Made by a program: the position numbers and the translations under genes
Shown here: positions 31,338 through 39,426 of the stretch, piece after piece
Layout: each line of letters opens with the position of its first letter
How positions within the stretch are numbered: position 1 is the stretch's first letter
The notes under the pieces: model-generated
Databases searched by the model: none
What the model saw: only the letters and a program-made list of their open reading frames with translations
What the model was told of the DNA's origin: nothing
From: Thermomicrobiales bacterium
GTDB taxonomy: Bacteria; Chloroflexota; Chloroflexia; Thermomicrobiales; UBA6265
Assembly (NCBI GenBank): GCA_020432165.1
Contig: JAGQGU010000002.1
Coordinates: 1,266-40,691, forward strand
Reading direction: 5' to 3'
Length of the DNA: 39,426 bases

Positions 31338-32290
31338 ACTCACATCTGGCAGTCGAGGCCAATAATCTCGTCAAAATCTTTGGCAGCAATCGCGCTGTCG
31401 ATGGCGTTAGCCTGGAGGTTCCGGCTGGCCGTATCTGTGGCGTCCTTGGCCCCAATGGTGCCGGCAAAACCACCACCATCAATATGCTCGCAACCTTGCT
31501 TACCCCTGATGGTGGCAGTGCACGCATCTTCGGCCACGACATCGTGACCGATACCCAACACGTGCGGCAGTTGATCGGACTCACCGGCCAGTTCGCCACG
31601 ATCGACGAAAACCTGACGGCAATGGAGAATCTGCGCATCTTCGCGATGTTACTTGGATATTCCTGGAAAGATGCGAAGACGAAAGCGGAAGAACTTCTGG
31701 AGGAGTTCGGACTCACCGAGGCAGCGAACCGCACACTCGCGAAGTTCTCCGGTGGTATGCGTCGTCGACTCGATCTCGCCGCCAGCCTACTCTCCCAACC
31801 TCCCCTCCTCTTCCTTGATGAGCCGACTACGGGTCTCGATCCACGTACCCGTTCACAGATGTGGGGCACCATTCGCCGCCTCGTACAGAGCGGATCGACT
31901 GTGTTGCTGACAACGCAATACCTCGATGAGGCAGACCAATTGGCAGACGACATTTACGTGATTGATCGTGGCAAAGTTGTTGGCCACGATACGCCGAGCG
32001 GGCTCAAACAGTCGGTCGATCTCTCATCTCTGCACCTGCAGATCGAGGACGCTGATCGTCTGAGCGAAGCTACCAACATCGCCGAACGCATCCTGGGCGA
32101 ATCCGCCCAGATCTCCGAGGCGGCCGAGATCTCGATACCACTCAAGCGGAGCGATCAACTTACTGATGTACTCATCGCCCTGCAACACGAGGACATCCAT
32201 CTCACCGCAATCAATGTCCAGCAACCGTCGCTGGATGATGTCTTCTTCGCCCTGACCGGCGAGGTCACGACCTATGAGGCTGCAGACTAA
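31334..32290 (+). CDS. ABC transporter ATP-binding protein, DrrA-type exporter
   Basis: A 318-residue ATPase. Walker A is GPNGAGKTT (residues 39-47), the signature is FSGGMRRRLDLA, Walker B with the catalytic glutamate is LLFLDEPTTGLD, and the switch histidine-type region is LLTTQYLDEADQLAD. The C-terminal extension (about 220-318) is the DrrA/daunorubicin-resistance type. It pairs with the following ABC-2 permease. Likely role is efflux of a hydrophobic compound or antibiotic, under control of the coupled MarR protein. Substrate unknown. Confidence 0.93.
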   Translation: MNSHLAVEANNLVKIFGSNRAVDGVSLEVPAGRICGVLGPNGAGKTTTINMLATLLTPDGGSARIFGHDIVTDTQHVRQLIGLTGQFATIDENLTAMENLRIFAMLLGYSWKDAKTKAEELLEEFGLTEAANRTLAKFSGGMRRRLDLAASLLSQPPLLFLDEPTTGLDPRTRSQMWGTIRRLVQSGSTVLLTTQYLDEADQLADDIYVIDRGKVVGHDTPSGLKQSVDLSSLHLQIEDADRLSEATNIAERILGESAQISEAAEISIPLKRSDQLTDVLIALQHEDIHLTAINVQQPSLDDVFFALTGEVTTYEAAD

Positions 32291-32291
32291 C

Positions 32292-33110
32292 ATGATCAAA
32301 GAAATCACCTTGCCTACCACAGGCGCCACATCGGCACGCGAGAGTTCGCTCGTGACGTCGATTCGCGAGACATTGATCTTCGCCTACCGCTCTACCATCA
32401 AGTCACTTCGCACACCAGAGAGTTTCCTGGACATCACGCTGATGCCGGTGATGTTCACCCTCATGTTTACTTTTCTCTTCGGAGGTGCCGTCGCCGGCAG
32501 CATCAAGGACTATCTGCCGATCATTATTCCAGGCATTCTGATTCAAACCGGCGTCACCTCCAGCAGCACAGCGGGCACGCAACTAAGGGAGGATGCAGAT
32601 AAAGCTGTAGCCAACCGGTTCAAGGCGATGCCGATCACCCGGATCTCGCCCCTGGCAGGCACACTCACCGCAGATATCCTTCGTTATACGATCGCTGGTA
32701 GCATCGTCTTCATCATGGGTTACATCCTGGGATTCCGACCCGATGCAGGGTTCTGGACCGTGCCGGTGAGCATTCTCTTCATGACCGCTATTGGGTGGTG
32801 CCTCAGCTGGATGTTCAGCTTCTTTGCACTCAGCGCCAGCTCCACAGCCACGGCCGCCAGCTATGGCATGATCATCATGTTTCCGCTCACCTTCCTCTCC
32901 AACGCCTTCGTAGATACAAGCACGATGCCACATGCACTAGGCTATTTCGCCGAGCACATCAATCCCATCTCTCACACGATAGCGGCGGTGCGGGAACTTC
33001 TGATGCAAGGCACAATCGGTAGCAACTTCTGGTCCGCCATTGCGGGTGTGCTGGTGATTCTGGCGATCTTCGTGCCGCTGACACTGCGCAAATACACACG
33101 CCGTGGGTAG
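32292..33110 (+). CDS. ABC-2 type permease, DrrB-like
   Basis: About 272 residues from ATG 32292, which lies one base after the ATPase stop; an alternative ATG at 32274 would overlap that gene. Six membrane segments are visible with the ABC2_membrane pattern: an N-terminal amphipathic helix (REtLIFAYRSTIKSL), PESFLDITLMPVMFTLMFTFLFGG, YLPIIIPGILIQTGVTSSS and the conserved FPLTFLSNAFVDTSTMP loop before the last helices. It forms the membrane half of the exporter. The set MarR-ATPase-permease is complete for a two-component half-transporter exporter. Confidence 0.9.
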   Translation: MIKEITLPTTGATSARESSLVTSIRETLIFAYRSTIKSLRTPESFLDITLMPVMFTLMFTFLFGGAVAGSIKDYLPIIIPGILIQTGVTSSSTAGTQLREDADKAVANRFKAMPITRISPLAGTLTADILRYTIAGSIVFIMGYILGFRPDAGFWTVPVSILFMTAIGWCLSWMFSFFALSASSTATAASYGMIIMFPLTFLSNAFVDTSTMPHALGYFAEHINPISHTIAAVRELLMQGTIGSNFWSAIAGVLVILAIFVPLTLRKYTRRG

Positions 33111-33234
33111 GCTTATTCATATACGGCTACGGCATCTGTGAATCCATGCACAATCGTGACCAAAACCGCTACACTTGCAGCGTTCGGCGCAGATGCCGCA
33201 TACCCACCGCCATCTCCAATTTTCAGGACAGTAC

Positions 33235-35508
33235 ATGACCACACAATCCGCTCATCCTGCGTTCCGTATTGCCATCGATATGGATGGCGTTCTTACCGAG
33301 AGCCCGGTGCCGCTGGCTCGCGCCGCCAATGCCGAGTTCGGTCTTGATCTGCCCGATCTTGCCTTTGTCGATTCCAGCGGATTGAACGTACCGCTTGCGG
33401 TGCGGGAATGGGTCTATCGCGGTGATGGTCCGGCCAGCAAGCTGCATCCCGCACATGGTGCGCAGCAGTTCATCAACGATCTCATTGGTCTCGTTGGTCA
33501 GGAGAATGTGCTCATCGTCACTGCTCGCCCCGAGAACTCGGCCGAGATGACGATCCGCTGGTTCCACGAGCATGGCTTTGCTTCGGTGCAGATCATCTTT
33601 GCCGATGACAAAACCGCCATTGCCTCGCGCCAGGGCTGCAAGTTCGCGGTGGAAGATAGCCTCCGCCACGCCCGCAATTACTCGGCTGGCGATGTTACCT
33701 GCTATCTCATTAACAATGTCGAGCAGCTACCTGCCGATGCCAATCCACTCATGGTCACGGTGAACAGTTTCGACGAAATCGTGCGCCGACTCTCCATCGC
33801 CACCCAGCCGGTCTCGCCGAGTGCTGTTATCGATGCCCTGCCGCCAATGGAAACCACCTCGCCGAGCGAACGTTGGCGCATCGTGGTTGCTGATCAGATT
33901 CACAAGGTCGCACGCGAGCAACTGGAAGCAGTGGCCACGATTGTCGATGTCGATGGCACTGATGTGAATGCATTGCTCGGTGTGCTTCACGATGCCGATG
34001 CTCTTGTGGTCCGGAGCGAAACACAGGTGACCCAGCAAGTACTGGATGCAGCTCCCCGCCTGAAGGTCATCGCCCGCGCCGGTGTGGGTGTCGACAACAT
34101 CGACGTTGCCGCCAGTACACGGGCCGGTGTGATTGTGTTGAATGCGCCGGGGGCCAATGCCACCAGTGCCGGCGAGCATACGATCGCCTTGCTGCTGGCA
34201 GTCACGCGCCAGATTCCCTTTGCCAATGCCACCACTCACGCTGGTGAGTGGAAGCGCAAGCAGATCAAACCCATCGACCTTCGTGGCCGCACACTCGGTA
34301 TGATCGGTATCGGTCGTGTCGGCAGCGTCGTGGCGAAGCGCCTCAAGGCCTTCGAGATGCAGGTAATCGCTTACGATCCCTATCTTCCGCGGCAACGATT
34401 CGCTGATATGGGTGTGGAGCAGGTCGAACTGGAGGATATCTGGACCCGATCCGATATCGTCACCTTCCATAGTCCCAGCACAACTGAAACCCACCACATC
34501 CTCAATGCTGAGACATTGGCGAAGATGAAACCGGGTGCGATTGTGATTAACGCCGGTCGGGGCGAACTTGTCGATGAGTTCGCACTCGCCGATGCACTTA
34601 AGAGTGGGCATATCAGCGGCGCCGGTGTGGATGTTTTCCCTTTCGAGCCCTGCACCGAAAGTCCCCTTTTCGGTCTACCAAACGTTGTGCTGACTCCGCA
34701 TACCGGTGGCTCCTCGGCTGAAGCGCTGGAGGCCGTGGGACGAGTTATTGGCGCGACGACTATCGCTGCGCTCAACGGCGAAGCTGTGCCGAATGCCGTC
34801 AATCTCCCCGCAGCATCGCTGGAGAGTCGGGCCCTGAAGCTGCTGACGCAGGTCAGCTCCGCCGCCGGTCACCTTTGCGCGGTGATCATGCCAGAGCACC
34901 CGCGTTCGTTCAGCGTGCAGGCCACCGGTATGGTCAGCAACGATCTCACCGAGCATGTCTGCAATAGCGCACTGGCGGCGGCCCTCCAGACCTGGCTGGG
35001 TCGACGGGTCACGCCGGTCAACGCGCGCCTCATCGCCCAGGAGATGGGCATGAGTATCCAGACAAGCGCCGACGATGGCGACGAGACGATCATTCCCCGC
35101 TTCCGCTTCGAGATCGAGGGTGTGAGTAAGCATAGCGTCGTCGTCAGTTGGGATCGCGATATCGCTGGCATCGTCGAAGTCGATCGCTTCGGTTTGCAGC
35201 AACCGCTGAGCGGGTATGTGCTTATCACGCACCACACCGACAAGCCGGGCATTATCGGTGCGCTTAGCACCACGCTCGCGAGCTACAACATCAATATCGC
35301 CGGTATGCAGGTGAGCCGCACCGCGCCGCGCGGTGAAGCGATGATGGTGACGAATGTCGACGAGGAGATTCCGGAGGACGCGCTGAATGTCATCCGTCGC
35401 ATTGATGGTATGGAGAACGCGGTGATCGTCAGCCTGCCAAACATGCTCGAGGATGAGGATCCGGTGCATGTCGCCAACATGATCACTAACGGTATTCGGG
35501 GGCGATAG
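33235..35508 (+). CDS. HAD-phosphatase / D-3-phosphoglycerate dehydrogenase fusion
   Basis: A 757-residue fusion. Residues about 10-190 form a HAD-like phosphatase resembling 5'(3')-deoxyribonucleotidases, with all motifs intact: IDMDGV (Asp15, Asp17), VTARPE (Thr96), DDKTA (Lys126) and VEDSLRH (Glu140, Asp141). From about 213 a full SerA follows: NAD motif GMIGIGRVGS, catalytic Arg442 (NAGRGE), Glu471 (VFPFEP) and His489 (TPHTGGS), then the ASB domain and a C-terminal ACT domain (ITHHTDKPGIIGALS). SerA makes 3-phosphohydroxypyruvate for serine synthesis; ACT usually senses serine. ATG 33235 follows AGGA. The extra phosphatase domain is uncommon and its substrate is unknown. No serC or serB is in the window. 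Confidence 0.88.
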   Translation: MTTQSAHPAFRIAIDMDGVLTESPVPLARAANAEFGLDLPDLAFVDSSGLNVPLAVREWVYRGDGPASKLHPAHGAQQFINDLIGLVGQENVLIVTARPENSAEMTIRWFHEHGFASVQIIFADDKTAIASRQGCKFAVEDSLRHARNYSAGDVTCYLINNVEQLPADANPLMVTVNSFDEIVRRLSIATQPVSPSAVIDALPPMETTSPSERWRIVVADQIHKVAREQLEAVATIVDVDGTDVNALLGVLHDADALVVRSETQVTQQVLDAAPRLKVIARAGVGVDNIDVAASTRAGVIVLNAPGANATSAGEHTIALLLAVTRQIPFANATTHAGEWKRKQIKPIDLRGRTLGMIGIGRVGSVVAKRLKAFEMQVIAYDPYLPRQRFADMGVEQVELEDIWTRSDIVTFHSPSTTETHHILNAETLAKMKPGAIVINAGRGELVDEFALADALKSGHISGAGVDVFPFEPCTESPLFGLPNVVLTPHTGGSSAEALEAVGRVIGATTIAALNGEAVPNAVNLPAASLESRALKLLTQVSSAAGHLCAVIMPEHPRSFSVQATGMVSNDLTEHVCNSALAAALQTWLGRRVTPVNARLIAQEMGMSIQTSADDGDETIIPRFRFEIEGVSKHSVVVSWDRDIAGIVEVDRFGLQQPLSGYVLITHHTDKPGIIGALSTTLASYNINIAGMQVSRTAPRGEAMMVTNVDEEIPEDALNVIRRIDGMENAVIVSLPNMLEDEDPVHVANMITNGIRGR

Positions 35509-35546
35509 AGACCGAGAGCGGTGCGTAAGTCCACTCTTCCTTCGAT

Positions 35547-35596
35547 GCGGGCGAATACTCTTCGAGATTCGCCCCTACGTGGGCGACATCGCCCGC
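35547..35596. repeat. Foldback element overlapping the end of rarD
   Basis: GCGGGCGA (35547-35554) and TCGCCCGC (35589-35596) are perfect inverted ends. Two internal hairpins compete: GGGCGAAT...ATTCGCCC and GGGCGA-CA-TCGCCC. The last six codons of rarD, including its TAG, lie inside the right half. Confidence 0.7.
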
Positions 35597-36483
35597 CTCC
35601 TGCCTCGCAGGGAATCGACGGTCAGCAGCACCAGCGCGCACCAGACGATACCGAATCCGATCCAGCGACCGCGGCTCATATGCTCGCCAAACACCAACAC
35701 GCCTACCAGAAACTGGCCGATGGGTGTGATGTACTGCAACAAGCCCGTGATGACCAGTGGTAGCCTGCGGGCGGCAGCGCCAAAGAGCGTCAACGGCAGA
35801 ATCGTGATCAACCCGAGAAACGTCAGCAAAAGTGTGTGGCGGAGTCCATGATGGAGATAGGTGAGATTGTTGGCGTGAGCTGATATCCACCACAGCGCAC
35901 CAAGCGAAAATGGCACCAGTAACACGCTCTCGGCAGTCATCGTTTCCACCGCACCCATACTCACGCCAAGCATTTTCTTGATATAGCCATAGATACTGAA
36001 GCTGACCGCGAGTAGCAGCGCAAGCCAGGGTGGCTGTCCGTAATCGATCGTTATCACGATCACCGCCAACACGCCAAGTCCGATAGCGGTCCACTGGGTG
36101 GCGTTCATGCGCTCCTTCAGCACCAGAACACCGATGAGTACAAGAATGATGGGGTTAATGAAATACCCGAGCGAGCTCTCCAGCACATTATCCTGACTGA
36201 CAGCATAGATATAGATGCCCCAGTTCACCGCCAGGACATAGGCAGCGATGGTGACGACTCCTAACCGGCGTGGATGCTGCCAGAGCGATTTCATCCAGCC
36301 GAGATCACCCCGGATCGCCCAGAAAATCATGCAGAAAATGGCGCTCCAGAGGATGCGATGCGCGAGTATCTCCAGAGGACCAGCTGGCTCCAGTGCATGG
36401 AAGTAAATGGGCAGGACGCCCCAGGAACCATATGCAAGTGCACCAAACAACACACCCCGACGGGTCTCATCATGTTGCCTCAT
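35575..36483 (-). CDS. rarD: EamA/DMT superfamily permease, RarD type
   Basis: A 302-residue protein with ten membrane helices in two EamA repeats. RarD signatures are present: RGVLFGALAYGSWGVLPIYFHAL, EILAHRILWS, NWGIYIYAVSQDNVLESSLGYFINPII and QYITPIGQFLVGVLVFGEHMS. RarD members are putative metabolite or chloramphenicol-related permeases without a proven common substrate. ATG 36481-36483 is preceded by GGAG about 11 bases upstream. The C-terminus (AMSPT) and stop are encoded inside the foldback repeat. The gene is divergent from lysA. Confidence 0.92.
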   Translation of the reverse strand: MRQHDETRRGVLFGALAYGSWGVLPIYFHALEPAGPLEILAHRILWSAIFCMIFWAIRGDLGWMKSLWQHPRRLGVVTIAAYVLAVNWGIYIYAVSQDNVLESSLGYFINPIILVLIGVLVLKERMNATQWTAIGLGVLAVIVITIDYGQPPWLALLLAVSFSIYGYIKKMLGVSMGAVETMTAESVLLVPFSLGALWWISAHANNLTYLHHGLRHTLLLTFLGLITILPLTLFGAAARRLPLVITGLLQYITPIGQFLVGVLVFGEHMSRGRWIGFGIVWCALVLLTVDSLRGRRRAMSPT

Positions 36484-36608
36484 CGAATGGTGCGCTCCTC
36501 ACAAATCGTATCGATTCAGATTGGTATTCTGCGGGCATGGTGCCACATATGCAATCCGTGCGACACTTGATGCATATCAGGGGTCACGAATACGCAGGGG
36601 GAGCGAAC

Positions 36609-37916
36609 GTGGGTGAGGTCTGGCCGGTAACAACATGCCGGAATGATGCTGGCGAACTAACTGTGGGCGGAGTGAGCCTGGTCAGTTTGGCCAACGAATT
36701 TGGTACGCCGCTCTATATCTATGACGAAGAAACGCTGCGCACATCCATGCGAGCATGGAAGCACGCCCTCACCTCTCGCCTGCCCGGTTCACGCGTTGTA
36801 TATGCAGGCAAGGCCTTTCTCTGCACAGCAATGGCGCAGATTATCGCCGAAGAAGGGCTCGGACTCGATTGCGTCTCAGATGGTGAGCTTTTTGTCGGAC
36901 TGAATGGCGGGGTCGCCTCGGCGATGCTCAGCCTCCACGGCAACAACAAGGGCCGCAACGAGATCGAGATGGCGCTCGAAGCCAATATCGGCAAGATCAT
37001 TGTCGATAACTTCGATGAGATCGAGATGTTGGCGGAGCTCACCGCCGATCGTGACGAACCCATAACGGTGCTCATCCGCCTGAACCCGGGTGTGGATGTG
37101 CATACGCACAAAAAGATCAGCACGGGTATGGCGGATTCCAAATTCGGCCTACCCATTGCCGATGGCCAGGCGGAAGAAGCCGTCATTCAACTGCAGCAAT
37201 TGCCAGGTGTTCACCTGGCTGGTTACCACGCCCATGTTGGCAGCCAACTCTTCGATACCGATGCACACACCGCGGCCATCGCCGATATGATCGCCTTCGC
37301 AGCTGATATGCGGGCAAAACACAGTGTGGAGTTGGAGATATTCTCGCCTGGTGGTGGCTTCGGTATCAGTTATCTGGATGGTGATGCACCGCTGACCCCC
37401 GACTACTGGGTCGAAATACTTGCCACGGCCATCGAATCGGCCTGCACCGCTCACGAGTTGCCGTTACCAATGGTCATTATCGAACCTGGCCGCGCGATTG
37501 CAGGCCCGGCGGGTCTCACCGTATACACCGTGGGGACACGTAAGGAGCTGGAAGGTATCCGCACCTATGTGAGTGTGGATGGGGGTATGGCTGATAATAT
37601 CCGTCCGTCGTTGTATGATGCTCGCTACACAGCAGTTATCGCGAACCGCGAGCCGCAGGAAGACGTGATAGAGAACGTCACGATAGCCGGCAAGTATTGC
37701 GAGAGTGGTGATCTGCTGATTGAGGATATATCGCTACCACCCGCTCACGAAGGAGATCTGCTGGCCGTTCCTGCCACCGGCGCGTATTGCCTGGCAATGG
37801 GCAGCAACTACAATATGTCACTGAAACCGGCGGTGGTGCTCGTGAACCAGAGTGCCGCCCGCCTGATTCGTCGCCGGGAATCCTTCGCCGATCTGATTCG
37901 GCTGGATCTTCCTTAG
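36609..37916 (+). CDS. lysA: Diaminopimelate decarboxylase
   Basis: A 435-residue PLP enzyme that converts meso-diaminopimelate to lysine. [10 protein letters not shown] carries the PLP lysine, [10 protein letters not shown] and [11 protein letters not shown] follow, [10 protein letters not shown] has the conserved His, and [10 protein letters not shown] the glycine loop. [14 protein letters not shown], the cysteine in AGKYCESGD and [12 protein letters not shown] complete the active site. The start is GTG 36609, five bases after GGGGGAG; a much longer open frame upstream overlaps the rarD promoter and lacks homology. The gene is followed by the sigma factor with 19 bases between, so co-transcription is possible. 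Confidence 0.96.
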   Translation: MGEVWPVTTCRNDAGELTVGGVSLVSLANEFGTPLYIYDEETLRTSMRAWKHALTSRLPGSRVVYAGKAFLCTAMAQIIAEEGLGLDCVSDGELFVGLNGGVASAMLSLHGNNKGRNEIEMALEANIGKIIVDNFDEIEMLAELTADRDEPITVLIRLNPGVDVHTHKKISTGMADSKFGLPIADGQAEEAVIQLQQLPGVHLAGYHAHVGSQLFDTDAHTAAIADMIAFAADMRAKHSVELEIFSPGGGFGISYLDGDAPLTPDYWVEILATAIESACTAHELPLPMVIIEPGRAIAGPAGLTVYTVGTRKELEGIRTYVSVDGGMADNIRPSLYDARYTAVIANREPQEDVIENVTIAGKYCESGDLLIEDISLPPAHEGDLLAVPATGAYCLAMGSNYNMSLKPAVVLVNQSAARLIRRRESFADLIRLDLP

Positions 37917-37935
37917 GCCCGTCTGGAGGCATTTT

Positions 37936-39405
37936 GTGCCAAACAAACGTCGGTCTGACCACGATGATGCAGCCGATGAGCGCGGGCTGAGCCTGCGTGA
38001 TGATGAGGCGCGCATTCATGAACTCGATGAGATAGTAGACAGCGACGCCGAAGCGATTGAGATCGATGATGACGAAGATGATCGGCATCCGCTCAACTAC
38101 CGCAGCGAACTCGCTGACAATGTCGATCTCGATACCGATCTTGTCGGTGTCTCGCTCGATGATCCCGTGCGCATGTATCTGCGCGAGATCGGTCGCGTAG
38201 CGCTGATCTCTGCCGAACGCGAAATCGAACTCAGCATGGCCATGGATTTGGCTGCCTACGTTACGGAAACACGCACACTGCTAGGCGCCGAAGGTACCCA
38301 TGAACCAACTGCGACCGAAATCGGGATGCACATCTGGATGACCTTTCGCGTCGGGTGGCCGATTGCGCTCGATCTCTATCGTCTGATTGAGAGTGAAGAA
38401 CCGGAGACGATTCCTCAGGTACTGGATCGGGTGTTGCCGGTAACCGGTGTGGATAATGCCGCCTTTGGCACGATTGCCGAACGCTACAACCTCTCCCCCG
38501 CCGACCTTGAAGAGCAGCTGCGGCAACGCCGGGTTGAATGGGCGTTGCTCCCGGAATCGATTCAGAAAACACTCTCGATCGCCGATGCCTGGCCAAACGA
38601 TGCCTCGATTCAGGAAGTTTGGGAGAAACGCGAGGTTCGCCAAAAACGCACCTGGGAACAGATCGAAGTTGAAGGGGCTCAGGCAAAGGTCGCCTTAACC
38701 GAGGCCAATCTAAGACTGGTTGTCTCGGTGGCCAAGAAATACGTCAATCGCGGCATGAGCATGTTGGATCTGATCCAGGAAGGCAACCTGGGACTCATCC
38801 GTGCCGTTGAGAAATTCCAGCATCACAAGGGCTTTAAATTCAGCACGTACGCGATGTGGTGGATTCGGCAGGCGATCAGCCGTGCCATTGCGGATCAGGC
38901 ACGAACCATTCGCATCCCCGTCCACATGATTGAGACCATCAACAAAATTCAGCGGACCAAGCGTGAACTGCAACTGGAGCTCGGTAAGGAGCCGACGAAC
39001 GAAGAAATCGGCGCAGTCCTGGAGATGACACCAGAGCGTGTGGCCGAGATCCTCAAGCTGAACCAGGATCCGATCAGCCTCGAAATGCCCGTAGGTGAGG
39101 AGGACGATAGCTCGCTGGGCGACTTCATTGAGGATGAGTCCGCGATGGCACCGCCGGACGAGGCGAGTCTGCAGCTCCTGCGCGAACAGGTCGGCGATGT
39201 GTTGGATACGCTCACTCCGCGCGAACGCGATGTGATTCTGATGCGCTATGGACTGGGCGACGGTCGCAATCGCACGTTGGAAGATGTCGGCAAATATGTC
39301 GGCGTCACCCGCGAGCGTATTCGCCAGATTGAGGCCAAGGCGCTGCGCAAGCTCCGACATCCCAGTCGCGCACAGAAATTGCGCGACTTTCTGGATGACA
39401 ACTAA
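37936..39405 (+). CDS. Principal RNA polymerase sigma factor (SigA/RpoD type)
   Basis: A 489-residue sigma-70 factor. An acidic N-terminus precedes region 1.2 ([18 protein letters not shown], around residue 75). Region 2 has [38 protein letters not shown] and [17 protein letters not shown], the -10 recognition helix. Region 3 is [14 protein letters not shown]; region 4 is [18 protein letters not shown] and [23 protein letters not shown] 37936 has GGAGG six bases upstream. A non-conserved insertion of roughly 130 residues separates 1.2 from 2. It is probably the housekeeping factor or a close paralogue. Confidence 0.94.
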   Translation: MPNKRRSDHDDAADERGLSLRDDEARIHELDEIVDSDAEAIEIDDDEDDRHPLNYRSELADNVDLDTDLVGVSLDDPVRMYLREIGRVALISAEREIELSMAMDLAAYVTETRTLLGAEGTHEPTATEIGMHIWMTFRVGWPIALDLYRLIESEEPETIPQVLDRVLPVTGVDNAAFGTIAERYNLSPADLEEQLRQRRVEWALLPESIQKTLSIADAWPNDASIQEVWEKREVRQKRTWEQIEVEGAQAKVALTEANLRLVVSVAKKYVNRGMSMLDLIQEGNLGLIRAVEKFQHHKGFKFSTYAMWWIRQAISRAIADQARTIRIPVHMIETINKIQRTKRELQLELGKEPTNEEIGAVLEMTPERVAEILKLNQDPISLEMPVGEEDDSSLGDFIEDESAMAPPDEASLQLLREQVGDVLDTLTPRERDVILMRYGLGDGRNRTLEDVGKYVGVTRERIRQIEAKALRKLRHPSRAQKLRDFLDDN

Positions 39406-39426
39406 GCGCATAGTCAAAAGTTTTGA

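Noticed and set aside
36270-36608. A longer N-terminus for lysA
   Set aside because: The extra residues show no family similarity and overlap the divergent rarD gene; the GTG at 36609 has a strong GGGGGAG site and gives the normal length.

Overview
The window looks like a chromosomal segment of a Chloroflexota bacterium; the class is not resolved. The main reason is a set of large polytopic envelope proteins whose families are best known from Chloroflexota and archaea: a DUF2298/'YYY' protein, an Agl23-like (TIGR03663-type) protein and a PMT-like protein ending in NHL repeats. A stand-alone rpsD without Zn cysteines, a principal sigma factor, GTG/TTG starts with clear GGAG-type ribosome binding sites and moderate-to-high GC fit a bacterium. 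I see no rRNA, CRISPR array, insertion sequence or phage gene; the only RNA gene I can support fully is tRNA-Pro(UGG).

Layout. 1-2.4 kb (minus): an exopolysaccharide pair, a Wzz/tyrosine autokinase and a LytR-CpsA-Psr ligase cut by the window edge. 2.7-6.8 kb (plus): the most unusual region. It holds three tandem paralogues that each join an N-terminal PqqD-like (RiPP recognition element) domain to an internal twin-arginine signal and a short cysteine-rich tail. An HPr-kinase-like P-loop protein lies between the first and second copies, and a NTP_transf_5-type nucleotidyltransferase follows the third. The first copy is broken at a run of 11 G. 6.8-9.9 kb (minus): a tightly overlapping trio, membrane-anchored spermidine-synthase-like protein, PgeF and the PLP-binding YggS protein. 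10-14.8 kb: an FAD amine oxidoreductase, an MFS transporter, dipeptidase E and methionyl-tRNA formyltransferase.

14.8-20.8 kb: the YYY-type membrane protein, tRNA-Pro, a tRNA T-arm-like fragment, a TauE/SafE exporter with its DUF1634 partner, rpsD and pdxH. 20.8-23 kb: small secreted or membrane proteins of unknown role, including a histidine-rich acidic one. 23.2-28.4 kb: the Agl23-like gene translationally coupled to the PMT-NHL fusion, probably envelope glycosylation. 28.4-33.1 kb: a DUF503 pair, an M24 aminopeptidase, and a MarR-controlled ABC exporter with a readable promoter and two candidate operators. 33.2-39.4 kb: a HAD phosphatase fused to phosphoglycerate dehydrogenase, a RarD-type permease, lysA and the principal sigma factor.

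Several intergenic gaps carry short foldback (REP-like) elements built from two hairpins inside an outer inverted repeat. One pair occurs in opposite orientation about 10.6 kb apart, and one element supplies the last codons of rarD.

The strongest candidate for an undescribed system is 2756-6791. PqqD, HprK-like kinase and NTP_transf_5 genes are known to travel together in RiPP-type contexts, but three tandem proteins with the recognition domain, a Tat signal and a Cys-rich tail in one chain, plus a G-tract able to switch one of them, is not an arrangement I recognise.
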